This document shows, piece after piece, positions 1-11,000 of a DNA stretch of 64,000 nucleotides; position 1 is the stretch's first letter; each line of letters opens with the position of its first letter. Both the position numbers and the translations under genes were made by a program. The notes below the pieces were generated by a model, which saw only the letters and a list, made by a program, of their open reading frames with translations, was not told the origin of the DNA and ran no database searches. Origin of the DNA: Anolis sagrei (lineage: Eukaryota; Chordata; Lepidosauria; Squamata; Anolidae); contig NC_090021.1 in assembly GCF_037176765.1 (NCBI RefSeq), forward strand, positions 142,996,574-143,060,573, read 5' to 3'.

Positions 1-119
1 TGATCAGGAGCTCCAAAGGGAACTTTGCTTTTTTCCTGTATACACTGATAGGTCCCTACTAAGGTATATCTAGAAGTTCTTGCGCTCATGGCCAATAGCT
101 ATTGATAGACTGCTTCTTC
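1..119. other. Unassigned flank
   Basis: There is no gene or recognisable repeat in the first 119 bases. Confidence 0.3.
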
Positions 120-1456
120 TCTTACAATTTATCCAACCCCCTTCAAAGATCAAATTAAACGATCCAGTCAATTTGACATCAATACCAGGAAAGATTCTGG
201 AGCAGATAATTAAGGAGGCATTCTGCAATCACTAGTGACCTCTTCACATGGCCACCGAAAATATCCCACATTGCTCCACCTCACCACCAGGCATGGAGAA
301 CCCAGTGTACCACGCCCCACTTCACCAGGCTTCTCATGGGGAGAAGCATGGTGCATGCGTGGTGCATGTGTCTTCCCCCCATTAAAGCCTCTTGTGTTGC
401 TGTGGCAGCGGCAGCACACTGGTTCTGCCCTCCTTCACCCATGGAGCCGGCACAATATCATTTGATGGGAGCCGGCCAGTTCCATGAGTGACCAGGGCTA
501 GACCAGTATTTGCCATTGATTTTAGCCCTGTATGATGAGGACAATAGAAAAGAATGCTGTGATTACTAAAAGTCAACATGGATTTCACAAATCAAGTCAT
601 ACTAGACTAATCGCCGCCCTGAATTGCCCTTGGGCTGATATGGACGGGGTAAAAATGATGTAAATAAATTTAAAAAATCTTATCTCTTTTTTCAATAGAG
701 TTACAGACTTGGTAGATGCAGGGAATGCTATGGATGTAGCATATCTTGATTTCATCAGAGCCTTCAGCAAAGTCCCTTATAACTTTCTTGCAAGCAAACT
801 AGTCAAATGTGGGCTTGGTGGATCTGTAATTGGTTAAGCAACCAAACCTAAAGGGTGCTCACCAATGGTTTCTCTTTAGATCATATAAATCTTTCACCTT
901 TTACCACTCCATTCTGGAAAGAGATGAAATGCATAGATGGAGAAAGGGTGAAGCCCGGCTTGAGGACAGTTTATGTGAAAAAGTTCTAGGAGTCTTCATA
1001 GACAACAAGTTGAACATGAGCCAATGGTGTGATGCAGCAGCTAAAATAGCCAATGGGATTTTGGGCTGTGTCAAAAGGAGTATAGTGTCTAGATCGAGGG
1101 AAGTCATAGTGCATCTCTATTCCGCTTTGGTCAGACCTCACCTGGAATACTGTGTCCAATTTTGGGCACCACAACTGAAGGGAGATGTTGACAAGCTGTT
1201 ATGTGTCCAGAGGGGAGTGACTAAAATGATCAAGAATCTAGAGAACATTCCATATGAGGAGTGGCTTAAAGAGCTGGGTATGTTTAACCTGAAGAAGAGA
1301 AGGCTGAGAGAAGACATGATGGCCATGTATAAATATGTGAGGGGAAGTCATAGGAAGGAGGGAGAAAGCTTGTTTTCTACTGCCCTGGAGACTAGGATGC
1401 TGAACAATGGCTTGCTTCAAACTACAGGAAAGGAGATTTCCCCTGAACATCCTTTT
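120..1456 (+). mobile_element. CR1 LINE, 3' half, with two insertions
   Basis: Translated pieces match the CR1 reverse transcriptase C-terminus: LGVFIDNKLNMSQWC, then NGILGCVKRSIVSRSREV, then LYSALVRPHLEYCVQFWAPQ, then KRRLREDMMAMYKY. The upstream part (120-213 and 548-830) reads as the RT core at DNA level. Non-CR1 sequence interrupts it at about 214-547 (unclassified) and about 606-665 (a short LINE-tail-like piece with a CCCTGA..GGGCTGA motif). The element is degenerate and old. Confidence 0.8.
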
Positions 1457-2278
1457 TGAGAATATAATTGTCACTGTCACAGAGCTAAAGGACACCTTGT
1501 CAGCCTGCAATTCTAGCTGCTGCTTGATGCTGGTAATCCAACTCCATGAATATGCAGGACAGTTTAGTCTCTCCTTGAATATGTCCAGTAAGGAAGAGCC
1601 CACCCACCAAATAGAGTCTTTGTCAAAAGTGTTCTTGTAATGTTTACATGAAATCTGTGGCTTGTACGATAAGCCAGCTTTGCTCTCTGGGGCTTCAAAG
1701 AACACGTATCAGATCTAATGGATGATTAATGAAGTACAGTAAGCCCCTGTTAATCTGATGGGTTAGGGAATGCAGCACTTTTGGAAAGTGGAATCAGTTG
1801 AAAAGTACAACCCAGGTTTTTTTTAAGCTTGCAAAAGCATTTTGGTTGGCATAAACAAAAATAACACATGACAGCATAATGTATCTTGTGTGTGAGTGTT
1901 CCCAAGGAATCCCCATAGGCAAGAAGAACTGATGTAAGAGTGGATCCCTTGTCAAATTAATGAAACTTGTCTGTCATTTGCAAGCACTGAAAGAGAGAGT
2001 CATCAGAAAGCGAGGCTTCCCCCAACTTTGGACCCTGCAAATGTTATGTCATGCCCATATGGCAACATGTACATGTCCGTTTTAGTTTACTAGCAGAAAA
2101 TGCTATGTCTACTTCTAGGGAGCCACAGGGGCACATTAAAAACTAGAGATAAACTGTCCCTTGCATCGTGATCATCACTGAAGAACAAATAAGAGAAATG
2201 TGTACCACTCAGACAGTCTCCACTCTTTTTGTTCCCCACTTGTTATTTTCTTTGTAACTATTGCCGTCCTTTTATGTT
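1457..2278. other. CHGB intron 1 or flank, mostly unassigned
   Basis: There is no exon. A weak Tigger/mariner-like remnant begins at about 1735 with TACAGTAAGCCCC. The rest is unassigned A/T-rich sequence. Confidence 0.3.
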
Positions 2279-2283
2279 GGACA

Positions 2284-2778
2284 TGTTACAGTAAGCCGTA
2301 GCAGGGTCAAGTGTGTGTTAAAAAAACCCCTTAAGATGTTAATTACTATATGCAGCTGGTAATGTAGGTCAGCCAGCATGTTTGGGCCGCACCCCGTGGG
2401 GTGTAACTGTATGGAATTTAGAATACAGTTTGGAGAAGCAATATTTTGCTCTGAAGAAGATGCAATATGTTGTAATGCTGCTATGCTCTAAAAGCAATGC
2501 TCTCTGCTATGGTGGAATAGCTATTTACTCAAGGTGTATGTTTTGCTCTCTCATTTGAATGAAGATGAGAGAGAAAAACATAAACCTTAAGTAAATATTC
2601 TGTATTCTGTATTACTTACAAGGACTATGTAAGTTTGTTGCACTGTTTGATTTTGTATGCAAGACTGCAAGTTTATGTTTTGCCTCTGCTGATAAGAGTA
2701 AAGTTTTTCTGTACCTTTTTTCCTCTTGCCTATGTGTCTATTGCATTGGACCTGGCTAAAATCTGCTTCTGCGCAACA
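2284..2778 (+). mobile_element. Solo LTR (fossil) with 5-bp target duplication
   Basis: This 495-base unit begins TGTTACAG and ends GCGCAACA. It is flanked on both sides by GGACA (2279-2283 and 2779-2783), a 5-bp target-site duplication. A second, divergent copy in reverse orientation lies at 42109-42515. There is no internal region, so it is a solo LTR left by recombination. A 5-bp duplication suits Gypsy or some ERV groups; the family is not resolved. Confidence 0.75.
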
Positions 2779-3160
2779 GGACATGCCGCCATCTCATTGT
2801 GGCAGGAAAGTGGTGGAGGTTCCTAACGAACATAGAAAGCCTAGACTTAAGAGAATACAGAGAACAGTGGCCAACAAACATTTCAGTACCTCAAATGTTA
2901 GGCCTGTTTCTGGGTATATTTGATTTGCTAATTCAAAAAATGGCACTAGTTACCCCCTATCAACGTTAATTTTTCAGATACAGAACATATGTCATATATC
3001 AGCTTTTAGCTGGTCACCCTGAGAAAACAACGATAACCATATCTAAGAAACTAGAGATTATGTGGTCTATCCAGTACAATGTTCTGAATCAAATAACTGC
3101 CTAAAACCCAAGACACTGAGATTTTTTTCTTTGTTAGATTGTATAATTTTTTAAAATCAT

Positions 3161-3404
3161 GTCAGGAGCAACTTGAGAAACTGCAGGTTGCTTCTGGTGT
3201 GAGAAAATTGGCCGTCTGCAAGGATGTTGCCCAGGGGATGCACAGATGTCTTACCATCCTATTGGAGGCTTCTCTCATGTCCCTGCATGGGAACTGGAGC
3301 TAACAGACAGGAGCTCACCCCGCTCCCCAGATTTAAACCGCTGATCTTTCAGTCAGCAGTCCAGCCAGCTCAACGGTTTAACCCATTGTGCCACTGGGGG
3401 CTCC
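3161..3404 (-). mobile_element. tRNA-derived SINE, type A
   Basis: Read on the minus strand: a GGAGCCCC head, a tRNA-like promoter, a 3' part with the GGTGTGAGAA complement and a CTCCTGAC tail. It is the same family as 4218-4479, 14591-14826 and 36631-36910. Confidence 0.8.
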
Positions 3405-3590
3405 AATTGTGTAATTATGGTAGAACAGGTACATGCTGGTGTACTCCTTGGCATAAACTCTTGCACTCTTTGGTTCACAAAAACTTCCCCTCCTATTTCT
3501 CCCTGCAGTTTCTGAAAACTTCTACTAGATGCTATGTCTGGGTGTAAGTAAGAAACTTTGCCATTAGGATTTAGCTACTAATGGCTAGTA

Positions 3591-3667
3591 GTGATTTGAA
3601 CCACCAACCTTTCAGTCAGCAAGTTCAGCAGCTCAGTAGTTTAACCTGTTGCACCACTGGGTGTTCC
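3591..3667 (-). mobile_element. SINE head fragment
   Basis: Only the tRNA-like 5' part remains, ending at GGAACACCC on the minus strand. Confidence 0.6.
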
Positions 3668-3686
3668 AACATAATGATAGATGACC

Positions 3687-4158
3687 GGGCCGGCTTTAGC
3701 ACAGCAGATTAATCACCAGCTTCAGCTGCAGTAAATCATGCCAACTAAAAGGTTGACAGTTCGAAGCCAAGTCAGGGTGAACTCCTGATCTTCAGCCCAG
3801 CTCCCCGCCCACCTAGTGGATCGAAAACAGCAATGGGAGTAGATGAAAAGGAAGCGCATTAAAGTGGGGAGGTATTCTAGTCAGGACGTTTTGATTAGAA
3901 AAAGAAGGAAAGTTTACGAACAAAGAAAGCTCTTTGGCAAGGAGATGGAGCGACAGCACCCTCTGTGGCCAGAACCAAGCACAACCTCCAAAGATACCGA
4001 AAGATGGGGAAAGGCCTATATATATATACCTCTATCAGTTGTCTGTCTTGTCATTGTATAATCGGCATTGAATTTTTGTCATATATGTGTTCTGTGATCC
4101 ATCCTGAGTCTTTCGGGATGAGAAGGGTGGAATATAAATACTGCAAATAAATAAATAA
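3687..4158 (+). mobile_element. tRNA-derived SINE with LINE-like tail (type C)
   Basis: It begins GGGCCGGCTTTAGCAC with a B-box-like GTTCGAAGCC about 75 bases in. It ends with the CATTGAAT..TGTGATCC..CTGAGTC motif and an (AAAT)n tail, shared with copies at 46302-46760, 58284-58760 and 61011-61445. Confidence 0.75.
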
Positions 4159-4217
4159 TCTTGGAGCTAAACTAATTTACTCAAAATTAAGTTCTTCACA
4201 ATTTAGTCTGCACATAT

Positions 4218-4479
4218 GGAGCCCCTGGTGGCGCAGTGGGTTAAACCCTTGTGCCAGCAGGACTGAAGTCGCAGGTTCGAATCCGGGAAGAGCGCAGATG
4301 AGCTCCCTCTGTCAGCTCCGGCTCCCCATGCGGGGTCATGAGAGAAGCCTCCCACACGGATGGTAAAACATAAAAAAACCATCCTGGCATCCCCTGGGCA
4401 ACGTCCTTGCAGACAGCCAATTCTCTCACACCAGAAGTGACTTGCAGTTTCTCAAGTCACTCCTGACAGGAAAAAAAAT
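4218..4479 (+). mobile_element. tRNA-derived SINE, type A, full length
   Basis: It has a GGAGCCCCTGGTGGCGCAG head (A box), GGTTCGAATCC (B box), a body with CACCAGAAGTGACTTGCAG and a TCCTGACAGG tail with an A run. It looks full length at about 260 bases. Confidence 0.88.
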
Positions 4480-5211
4480 CTGCACATCTCAGCCTCGAGA
4501 GAGTTGTCCTGATGTTTTATTAAGTGTGCTTCCATTCCTCTCTAATGCTACTGTTGCCTTCTTCATCACATGAATATTGCTTATTAACACTGTTCTTTGG
4601 GAGGTTGGAACCATGCAGAATATTCTGTCTTCACTTCCAACTCAAAAGCCCATTTCGGCTTGGAGGGACCCCTTGAAATTGAGACAAGTCTGGAGTGCAG
4701 CCCTCACAGTTTTGCATTGCAGACAAGCATAGCGCTGGGAGGAGAGCTCTATATTTGAGCTATTCATCCATTATTTAAAAACTGTGTTGGCAAAACAGTT
4801 TGCTTACAGCAGTGCCGCCAGCTGCGTATGCTATTCCAGGTCCTGATTGACTGTGTTGCTGAATGAGTCAGGCAAAGATCCTCTTCTGGAAGGAAGAAAG
4901 GGAGGAGGAAAAATGTGAGTCAGATGACAGAGCATTTTCGCAGAGGGAGAGAGCATGATATAGCTGTCCCCCAGCCTGATTTATGGAAATGGGAAAATGT
5001 ACTCTCATCTCCACCACAGCACTCCCTCATGTTTTTAAAATTACAGTCACAATTCACATCCAATGCAAATGCTAAAAAGCATAACGATTGTTGGTGATCG
5101 TGCTTCGACGATTTTTCAAAATTATTATCAGAAGCCAGGGAGCCTTAAAATAAAAGACTCAGTTCCAAGACGTGAGAAGTGACACCCATGATCAAAACTA
5201 ATACTCAGTTC
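4480..5211. other. Unassigned interval
   Basis: No gene or clear repeat was seen. It was examined for CHGB exon 1; no signal-peptide exon with the needed phase was recognised. Confidence 0.3.
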
Positions 5212-5303
5212 TTGTGGGTTTTTTCGGGCTATATGGCCATGTTCTAGAGGCATTTCTCCTGACGTTTCGCCTGCATCTATGGCAAGCATCCTCAGAGGTA
5301 GAA
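5212..5303 (-). mobile_element. Penelope-like repeat tail with hammerhead-like core
   Basis: On the minus strand this reads CCT, CTGAGGA, a 6-bp stem with a 7-base loop, GAAACGTC and AGGAGAA, then the family tail GCCATATAGCCCGAAAAAAC. The core fits a type I hammerhead layout (see findings). The copy begins only a few bases upstream of the ribozyme core. Confidence 0.55.
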
Positions 5304-5780
5304 CTAATACTGTTTGAAAACACCCAGTGATGGAGGATTATCATCTTTTATGTGGATTTCATGCTAAATCTCAATTTACTTGAGGAGGATGAGGAGACTT
5401 TTATACTGCTCTACCACGTCCTATAGTAGCATCTTCCAAGAAAACAAAGAAAAAAACAAATAGATAAGGGATTGATTAAAAGAAAGTAGGGCGTGCTTTA
5501 CTGGATCCAAACAATCACAAATACACAAACACACAATTTCCTCCAACATTTCACAGGTAAAAAAATGTCACACGTGGTGGCTAAGCAACATCAGAGTGTG
5601 TTCAGGACAACAAAGGTTATTAATAAGGAAGGACACACAAGTTAGGAGAGGCCAAAGCTGTTTGTTTTTGCCTGATCCTACTGGGAACTATAAAACTGAG
5701 TAGAAATAATATTTGCTATTTGCAGCAACTGAAGTAAGCTAGGAACAAAGGGAGAAAGTGGAAGAATAATAGAGAAACTG
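5304..5780. other. Unassigned interval
   Basis: This A/T-rich sequence has no recognised exon or repeat. Confidence 0.3.
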
Positions 5781-5930
5781 GGGGCTCTTCTACACAGCCA
5801 TATAATCCATAATATCAAGGCAGATAATCCACATTATCTGCTTTGAACTGGATTATCTGAGTCTACACTGCCATATAATCTAGTTCAAAGCACATAATGC
5901 GGATTTTATACTGCTATGTGGAAAGGGCCT
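5781..5930. repeat. Foldback MITE, copy 1
   Basis: It is an imperfect palindrome: GGGGCTCTTCTACACAGCC at the left and GTGGAAAGGGCC at the right, with internal inverted ATAATCC and TTTGAACTGGATTAT blocks. Related copies are at 10967-11147 and 19055-19203. Confidence 0.7.
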
Positions 5931-6067
5931 TGGACTTTTTAAAAGCAGCTGAAAATGAGGTTTCATTGGGACAATTGGAGGGTGGGAAATGCTCCAAACC
6001 TGTTCGTGACAGAAATGTATTAACTGGAAGTTTGTTCATTCTTCTTTGTATGGCCTTCACTCATACT

Positions 6068-6308
6068 GACTGAAAGGTTGGCAGTTTGAATCCGGGGAGT
6101 GGGGTGAGCTCCCGCTGTTAGGCCCAGCTTCTGCCAACCTAGCAGTTAGGAAACATGCAAATGTGAGTAGATCAATAGGTACCACTTCTGCGAAAAGGTA
6201 ATGGCACTCCATGCAGTCATGCTGCCCACATGACTTTGGAGGTGTCTATGGACAACACCAGCTCTTCAGTCTAGAAATGGAGATTAGCACCACCTTTACC
6301 TTTTTACC
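6068..6308 (+). mobile_element. tRNA-derived SINE, type B, 5'-truncated
   Basis: It contains GGTTGGCAGTTTGAATCC, CTGCCAACCTAGCAGTT, GAGTAGATCAATAGGTACC and the CACCTTTACC end, matching the type B copies elsewhere. Confidence 0.75.
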
Positions 6309-7129
6309 TCACTCATACTACAGGCTGGCTGCTTTCAAGTCTGCAAGTCAGAAGAAGACCATAAAGTAGAGCTTTCCAGACATTTCATGTTAGTGACCGA
6401 GTTTTAAAGAAATGCATCATTTTGCAACACAGTATTTCCGTTTTATTGGTAAACACAGTAGTTGTGAAGGAAGGCATTAGAAAAAGTGGCTTTATCTGCC
6501 TTGCCTTACCATTGCTGTGTAACCAAAGAATATACCACAGCAATGATAATAAATATTATTCATACCCACCCCATCTCTCCGTAAGGACTTAGGGAGGCTT
6601 ACAATCAGACCAACAAATACAATAGGATTCTGGCTCACATTTTCCAAGGTGGAGATCAGTCATTCCATCCTTATTTTGATTCTCCGTAAGCCTGAATAAA
6701 CTCTTTTCTCTTGATCCAAGCAGCAACTGCATCTCACTTTTACTTGTCTTTGAATTCAGAAGCTGTTTCCCTGCCCAATGGATAACACAATGTGAAAATA
6801 TGAAAACGTTCATTCTCCAGAAAAAGAAAAATGGGGGGGGGGGGCTTTCTAAAGTGCTCCCATCTTACAAATGTCACTGAAAATAGCCCCCTTTAAAGAC
6901 CACAGCTGACTATATATGCTGTGGCTGGAGACTCCTGCAATTTATCAAAAAATGGCTTTTCCCACTATTTTTCATGGAACACAGAATATTTGAGAATATG
7001 ACCACCATAGGGTATAGCTAGCTTCCATGGGTGAGGTTGGGGCAGGGAAGACCTTGCTGAAAACTGTGGGAGCCTTTGTGGCATAGCTGAAGAACTTCCA
7101 CTGGCTGGAAGTTGCGTGTGCAAGTGCAA
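6309..7129. other. Unassigned interval with a LINE-tail remnant
   Basis: A short LINE-tail-like piece (CCCACCCCATCTCTCCGTAAGG) lies near 6560-6620. A G-run is at 6833-6843. Nothing else was recognised. Confidence 0.3.
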
Positions 7130-7750
7130 TACACCTCCCACAGCCAGCCCAAGAAGTACGCTCACACAAGATTTTGGGACGAACAATGGCCACAACTCAT
7201 TTATTGATAACAGGAACAAGGGTTGGCAGCCAAGCATGGGTCCTCGATCACGATCGGACAGCCCAATACTGCCCGATACCGCACACTCCAGGGTGCCGCC
7301 AGCACAATACGCAACTCGGCCCCACTGGGACCACCAGGAGTTCCCCCTTTCCGCTAGGGAGGATACCAAATAAGATCCAGGGCCCATGCCCCACGCCAAC
7401 AGGGAGTTGTGACAAGGAGCATAAAACAAACTGTTAACAGGTAACCAGGACAAGGTAAACGACAACGAAAGTTGACCGCCGATGAAAACATAAACCACGT
7501 GCAGGGTGGGATGGATCAGCTGTTGCAGGCACAGTGCTTGCTGGGGAGCCTGGGGCAGCCTTATAAAGCCTTATAAAGGCTGCCCACGAAGAGGGAGAGG
7601 CCAGCTCAGGCCTCTCCCGCAGCGAGGCATCGTCAGTTGGCCATTGGTCAATTGACCCGCCAGCGGGAAACCTTCCCGCCATCCGAGGGGGCTTCTGGGA
7701 AGAAGAAGCCCCCCTAAGGCAAGAATGGTGGTGGGGGATGCCCTGAACCA
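7130..7750 (-). mobile_element. LTR-like GC-rich unit (fossil, tentative)
   Basis: On the minus strand it begins TGTGGTTCAGGG and has two TATAAGG-type boxes near 7561-7580 and an AATAAA at 7200-7205, the order expected in an LTR. No convincing target duplication or 3' edge was found, so this remains a guess. Confidence 0.35.
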
Positions 7751-7971
7751 CAACTTCTTTGGTCTGTCCTTCTGTTTTTGTCCTTCTTCAGTTGAAGCAT
7801 TTTGGAAGCACAGTCTCTATTCTGAAATAATTTTTAATGCAGTAAATTTCGATCTAAACCAACTCTGCTGCCAGTTCTAAGGTTTGCTTGTCTTTACTTG
7901 GGCCACAGATTTACTTCTGCCAGTGTATTTTCCATTTGCTTGACCCCTGGATATTTTTTTTTACTTTCAAG

Positions 7972-8018
7972 GTGTTCATTCGGCACCAGTGGAAAAAGAT
8001 GGTCATGTTGAAGAAATG
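7972..8018 (+). CDS. CHGB: CHGB exon 2
   Basis: It encodes [15 protein letters not shown] after a split codon, between a TTTCAAG acceptor and a GTAAGT donor. It corresponds to the start of the mature protein just after the signal peptide. The phase implies that exon 1 ends with one base of a codon. The donor runs straight into a (GT)n(GA)n microsatellite. Confidence 0.9.
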
Positions 8019-8021
8019 GTA

Positions 8022-8080
<59 letters not shown>

Positions 8081-11000
8081 ATAGTGAAATACTTTATGTA
8101 GGTTTGTACCACAAAGATGCCTACGTGCCATGATGGATCTGGATCAAACTTGGGACACATACACTTCATTATCCACATTTACATTATTGAGGATTTGAAC
8201 TTTAAAAAGCACCCCTTTCAGGCCCTGAGAAGATGGAAAGAAAGGAATGAAGCAAATTGACTGTGGGTAGGTGAAATTGCCATCTTTCACGTGACTGAAA
8301 AACAAAGGGAGTGAAGCAGATTGGCTGTTGCTAAGTATATGAGGGGAAGGGAGAAAAAAAGGAAAGACAGAAAGAAAAAGAACGGAAAGTAAAAGAAAGA
8401 AAGGAGGAAGGGAAGGACAGAAGGAAGGAAGGAAGGAAGGAAGGAAGGAAGGAAGGAAGGAAGGAAGGAAGGAAGGAAAAAAGGAAGGGAAGGTATAAAG
8501 GTATGCAGGACAGACAGGGAAGAAAGAAGGGAAGAGAAAAGCAGGGAGAAAGAAGAGAGAGGGAGAAAGAAAGAAAAAATAAGAAAGGAGGGAGGGGAGA
8601 GAAAAGAGAAAGTTATAAGGGGAGGGAAGGAAAAAAGAGAAAAAGGAAAACTAAAGGAAGGAAGAGAAAGGAAAGAAAAAGAAAGAAAGAGGCAGAGAGA
8701 AGGCGTATGAGGGAAAGCAAGGGAAGAAAAGAAAAGAAGAGAGTGGAAGAGGGCATATTAGGGAAATGGGAGGATGAAAGAAAGAGCCACAAAAGAGCCT
8801 GCTCTCTATTGCCAGAATGTTGCCACGGACACATTGTAAGGTAAACCTTCTCAAAGCTGGAGAAGGGAGACAGTAGGCTCTCAACAGGTGGGAAATACTA
8901 GATATATAATCTAGTATATATGTGTACTGTATATTTGAAAACCCTGCTATTACACTCCCTAAAAGAATATTTGGGTGAAATAAATTTAATTGCTTGCCGC
9001 AGCTTATCAAATACTCCAGTGCACATCTGTGGCTTATCAACACACAGGTGGCTCACTCTTCCCTTTTATACCAGTGATGAGCAGCACCTTGGTTGCAAAC
9101 TTTCAGAACTGTCAGCCTCACTGAGTGAAATGGCAGCTGTCATGAGCTCTCTTTTGGGAACTACCATCCTCAGCTAGCCAAGGAATACTGGGACCTTAGC
9201 ACTAGTCCAAAAAGTTACATTTCCAAGTTTGAACATATCTGTGGAGGAATATGTTCAAACACACCCATCCCAACTGTGGATAGTAGTGGACTCTATACTT
9301 GGACAGTAAGCATGCCATACAAGTGCCCTGGAGGTCCTACAGAGGCCCACAAATACATCCAGGGAGAACATATTATGGAGTAATGGGTAACTGAAACTGT
9401 GTTGTACTGCTCTCTATGATTTTTGGTCTAGCTTGACTGCAAAATAGAAGGCAGATAATGGTTAGACAACAAACAACATTGTTTCCTATGCTGTTTAAGA
9501 ATGTTGGAAGAATCTTTGCCCCTTCTCTTGAAGAGGAACTTGTAAAAGATGCTCACCTGTTGCCTTACACCTGGGACCAGGATCAAGGTGAGATTTGAGG
9601 CTGAGATCCAATATTACCCCAGAAGGGTCCAAGGCTCTGTTAGCATATCTTGGCTGTGTTTCTGCCCTCAATGCAATGCAGCCTGATGACATTGAAGTAC
9701 ACTGATTTCAAGGATAGGGTTCAGCACCTTGGATAGCTCTTTAGAACTCATTGTTGCCAGTGTAATATTGCTGTTGTTCTCTGTGTTGCGTATGCTGAAG
9801 TCACTTTCAAAGATTACTTTATTGATCTGAGTATAATTTAACCACTTTTGAAAGCTTCCACTAGGAATGGTGTAATTGTAAAATGAAGAACAGAAACTTT
9901 CTGAGTTCTCATTATTGCCTTTGCTCTAGGTAACGCGGTGCATTGTAGAAGTCCTTTTGAATGTTCTGTCTAAGGCCGATGCTCCACCCATCAATCCTTT
10001 ATGTAAGGAGTTTCTGAAACAAAGTAAGTGTGACTCTCTACTTAAGTGTGCTATCTTTAAGGGAACCTGACAAAGGCTCACTCTACACCAGGGGGGTCCT
10101 CAAACTTTTCAAGTCAAGGGCCTGTTCCACAGTCCCGTGAGACTGTTAAGGGGCCAGACTGGAAAAATATGAATGATTTCCTATACCTGCTGCACATATC
10201 TTATTTGTAATGCAAAGAATTTTTGAAAGAACAATGAAATATTTAAACTTAGGAACAATTTTAACCAACATGAACCTACCTGTCTTTCAATGGGAAGTAT
10301 GGGATTGCCTTTAGCTTATGAGATAGTCAGGTTAACTCGCATTGTTGTTGTTGTTGTAGTTTCAGACTTAGGGCAACATTCAGTCTAAAGTTTAGGGCAG
10401 GGGTCGGGGAAATAGGTACTGCTTTGGCGAGAAGATAAAAGGTGCCCTGAAAAGCATGTTGGCAAAATCCAACCAGGAAGGCATCTATGGATGACAGACT
10501 CCTCAGTATGGAAAATGAAACAGCAGCACCTCCCCATGGCTGAGTTGAGCACATCTTGATGTGGGAGATGAAAAGAGGGAAGCATTACCTGTGTTTATGT
10601 ACTGTCTGTCTTTGTCAATGGTATAACGGCATTGAATGTTTGCCATATATGTACCTGTAATCCGCTCTGAGTCCGCTCAGGGATATAGAGTGAAATATAA
10701 ATAAAGTTGTTATCATCATCATCATCATCATCATCATAGTTAAAGTCCATAGCTTCCGATTCTGTCCATAGCTTCCAATTATCTATTAATTGTCTGTCAT
10801 CCTACCTTTTAGCTACTATTTAAATGTCCCTGTTCCTCTCTCCTATATCCACTTTCACCCTTCAGTCTCAGCTTATTTCAGAGGCTGTAAACAGAATCAA
10901 AGCATGGAAGCAGTTTGTTCAACTCAGCAAGGAGAGGGAATATGATATGGATTCCGCAGCAGACCTAGGCCCTTTCCACACAGTTGTATAAAATCCACAC

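Noticed and set aside
3700-3780. Functional tRNA genes in SINE heads
   Set aside because: The heads keep A- and B-box-like motifs but do not fold as complete tRNAs and are followed by SINE bodies.
4600-4960. Possible CHGB promoter and exon 1
   Set aside because: A TATA-like box and ATGs occur, but no signal-peptide codons with a phase-1 donor were found.
8503-8844. 113-residue Lys/Arg/Glu-rich open frame
   Set aside because: It lies within the polypurine tract; the open frame follows from the lack of pyrimidines and has no domain or splice support.
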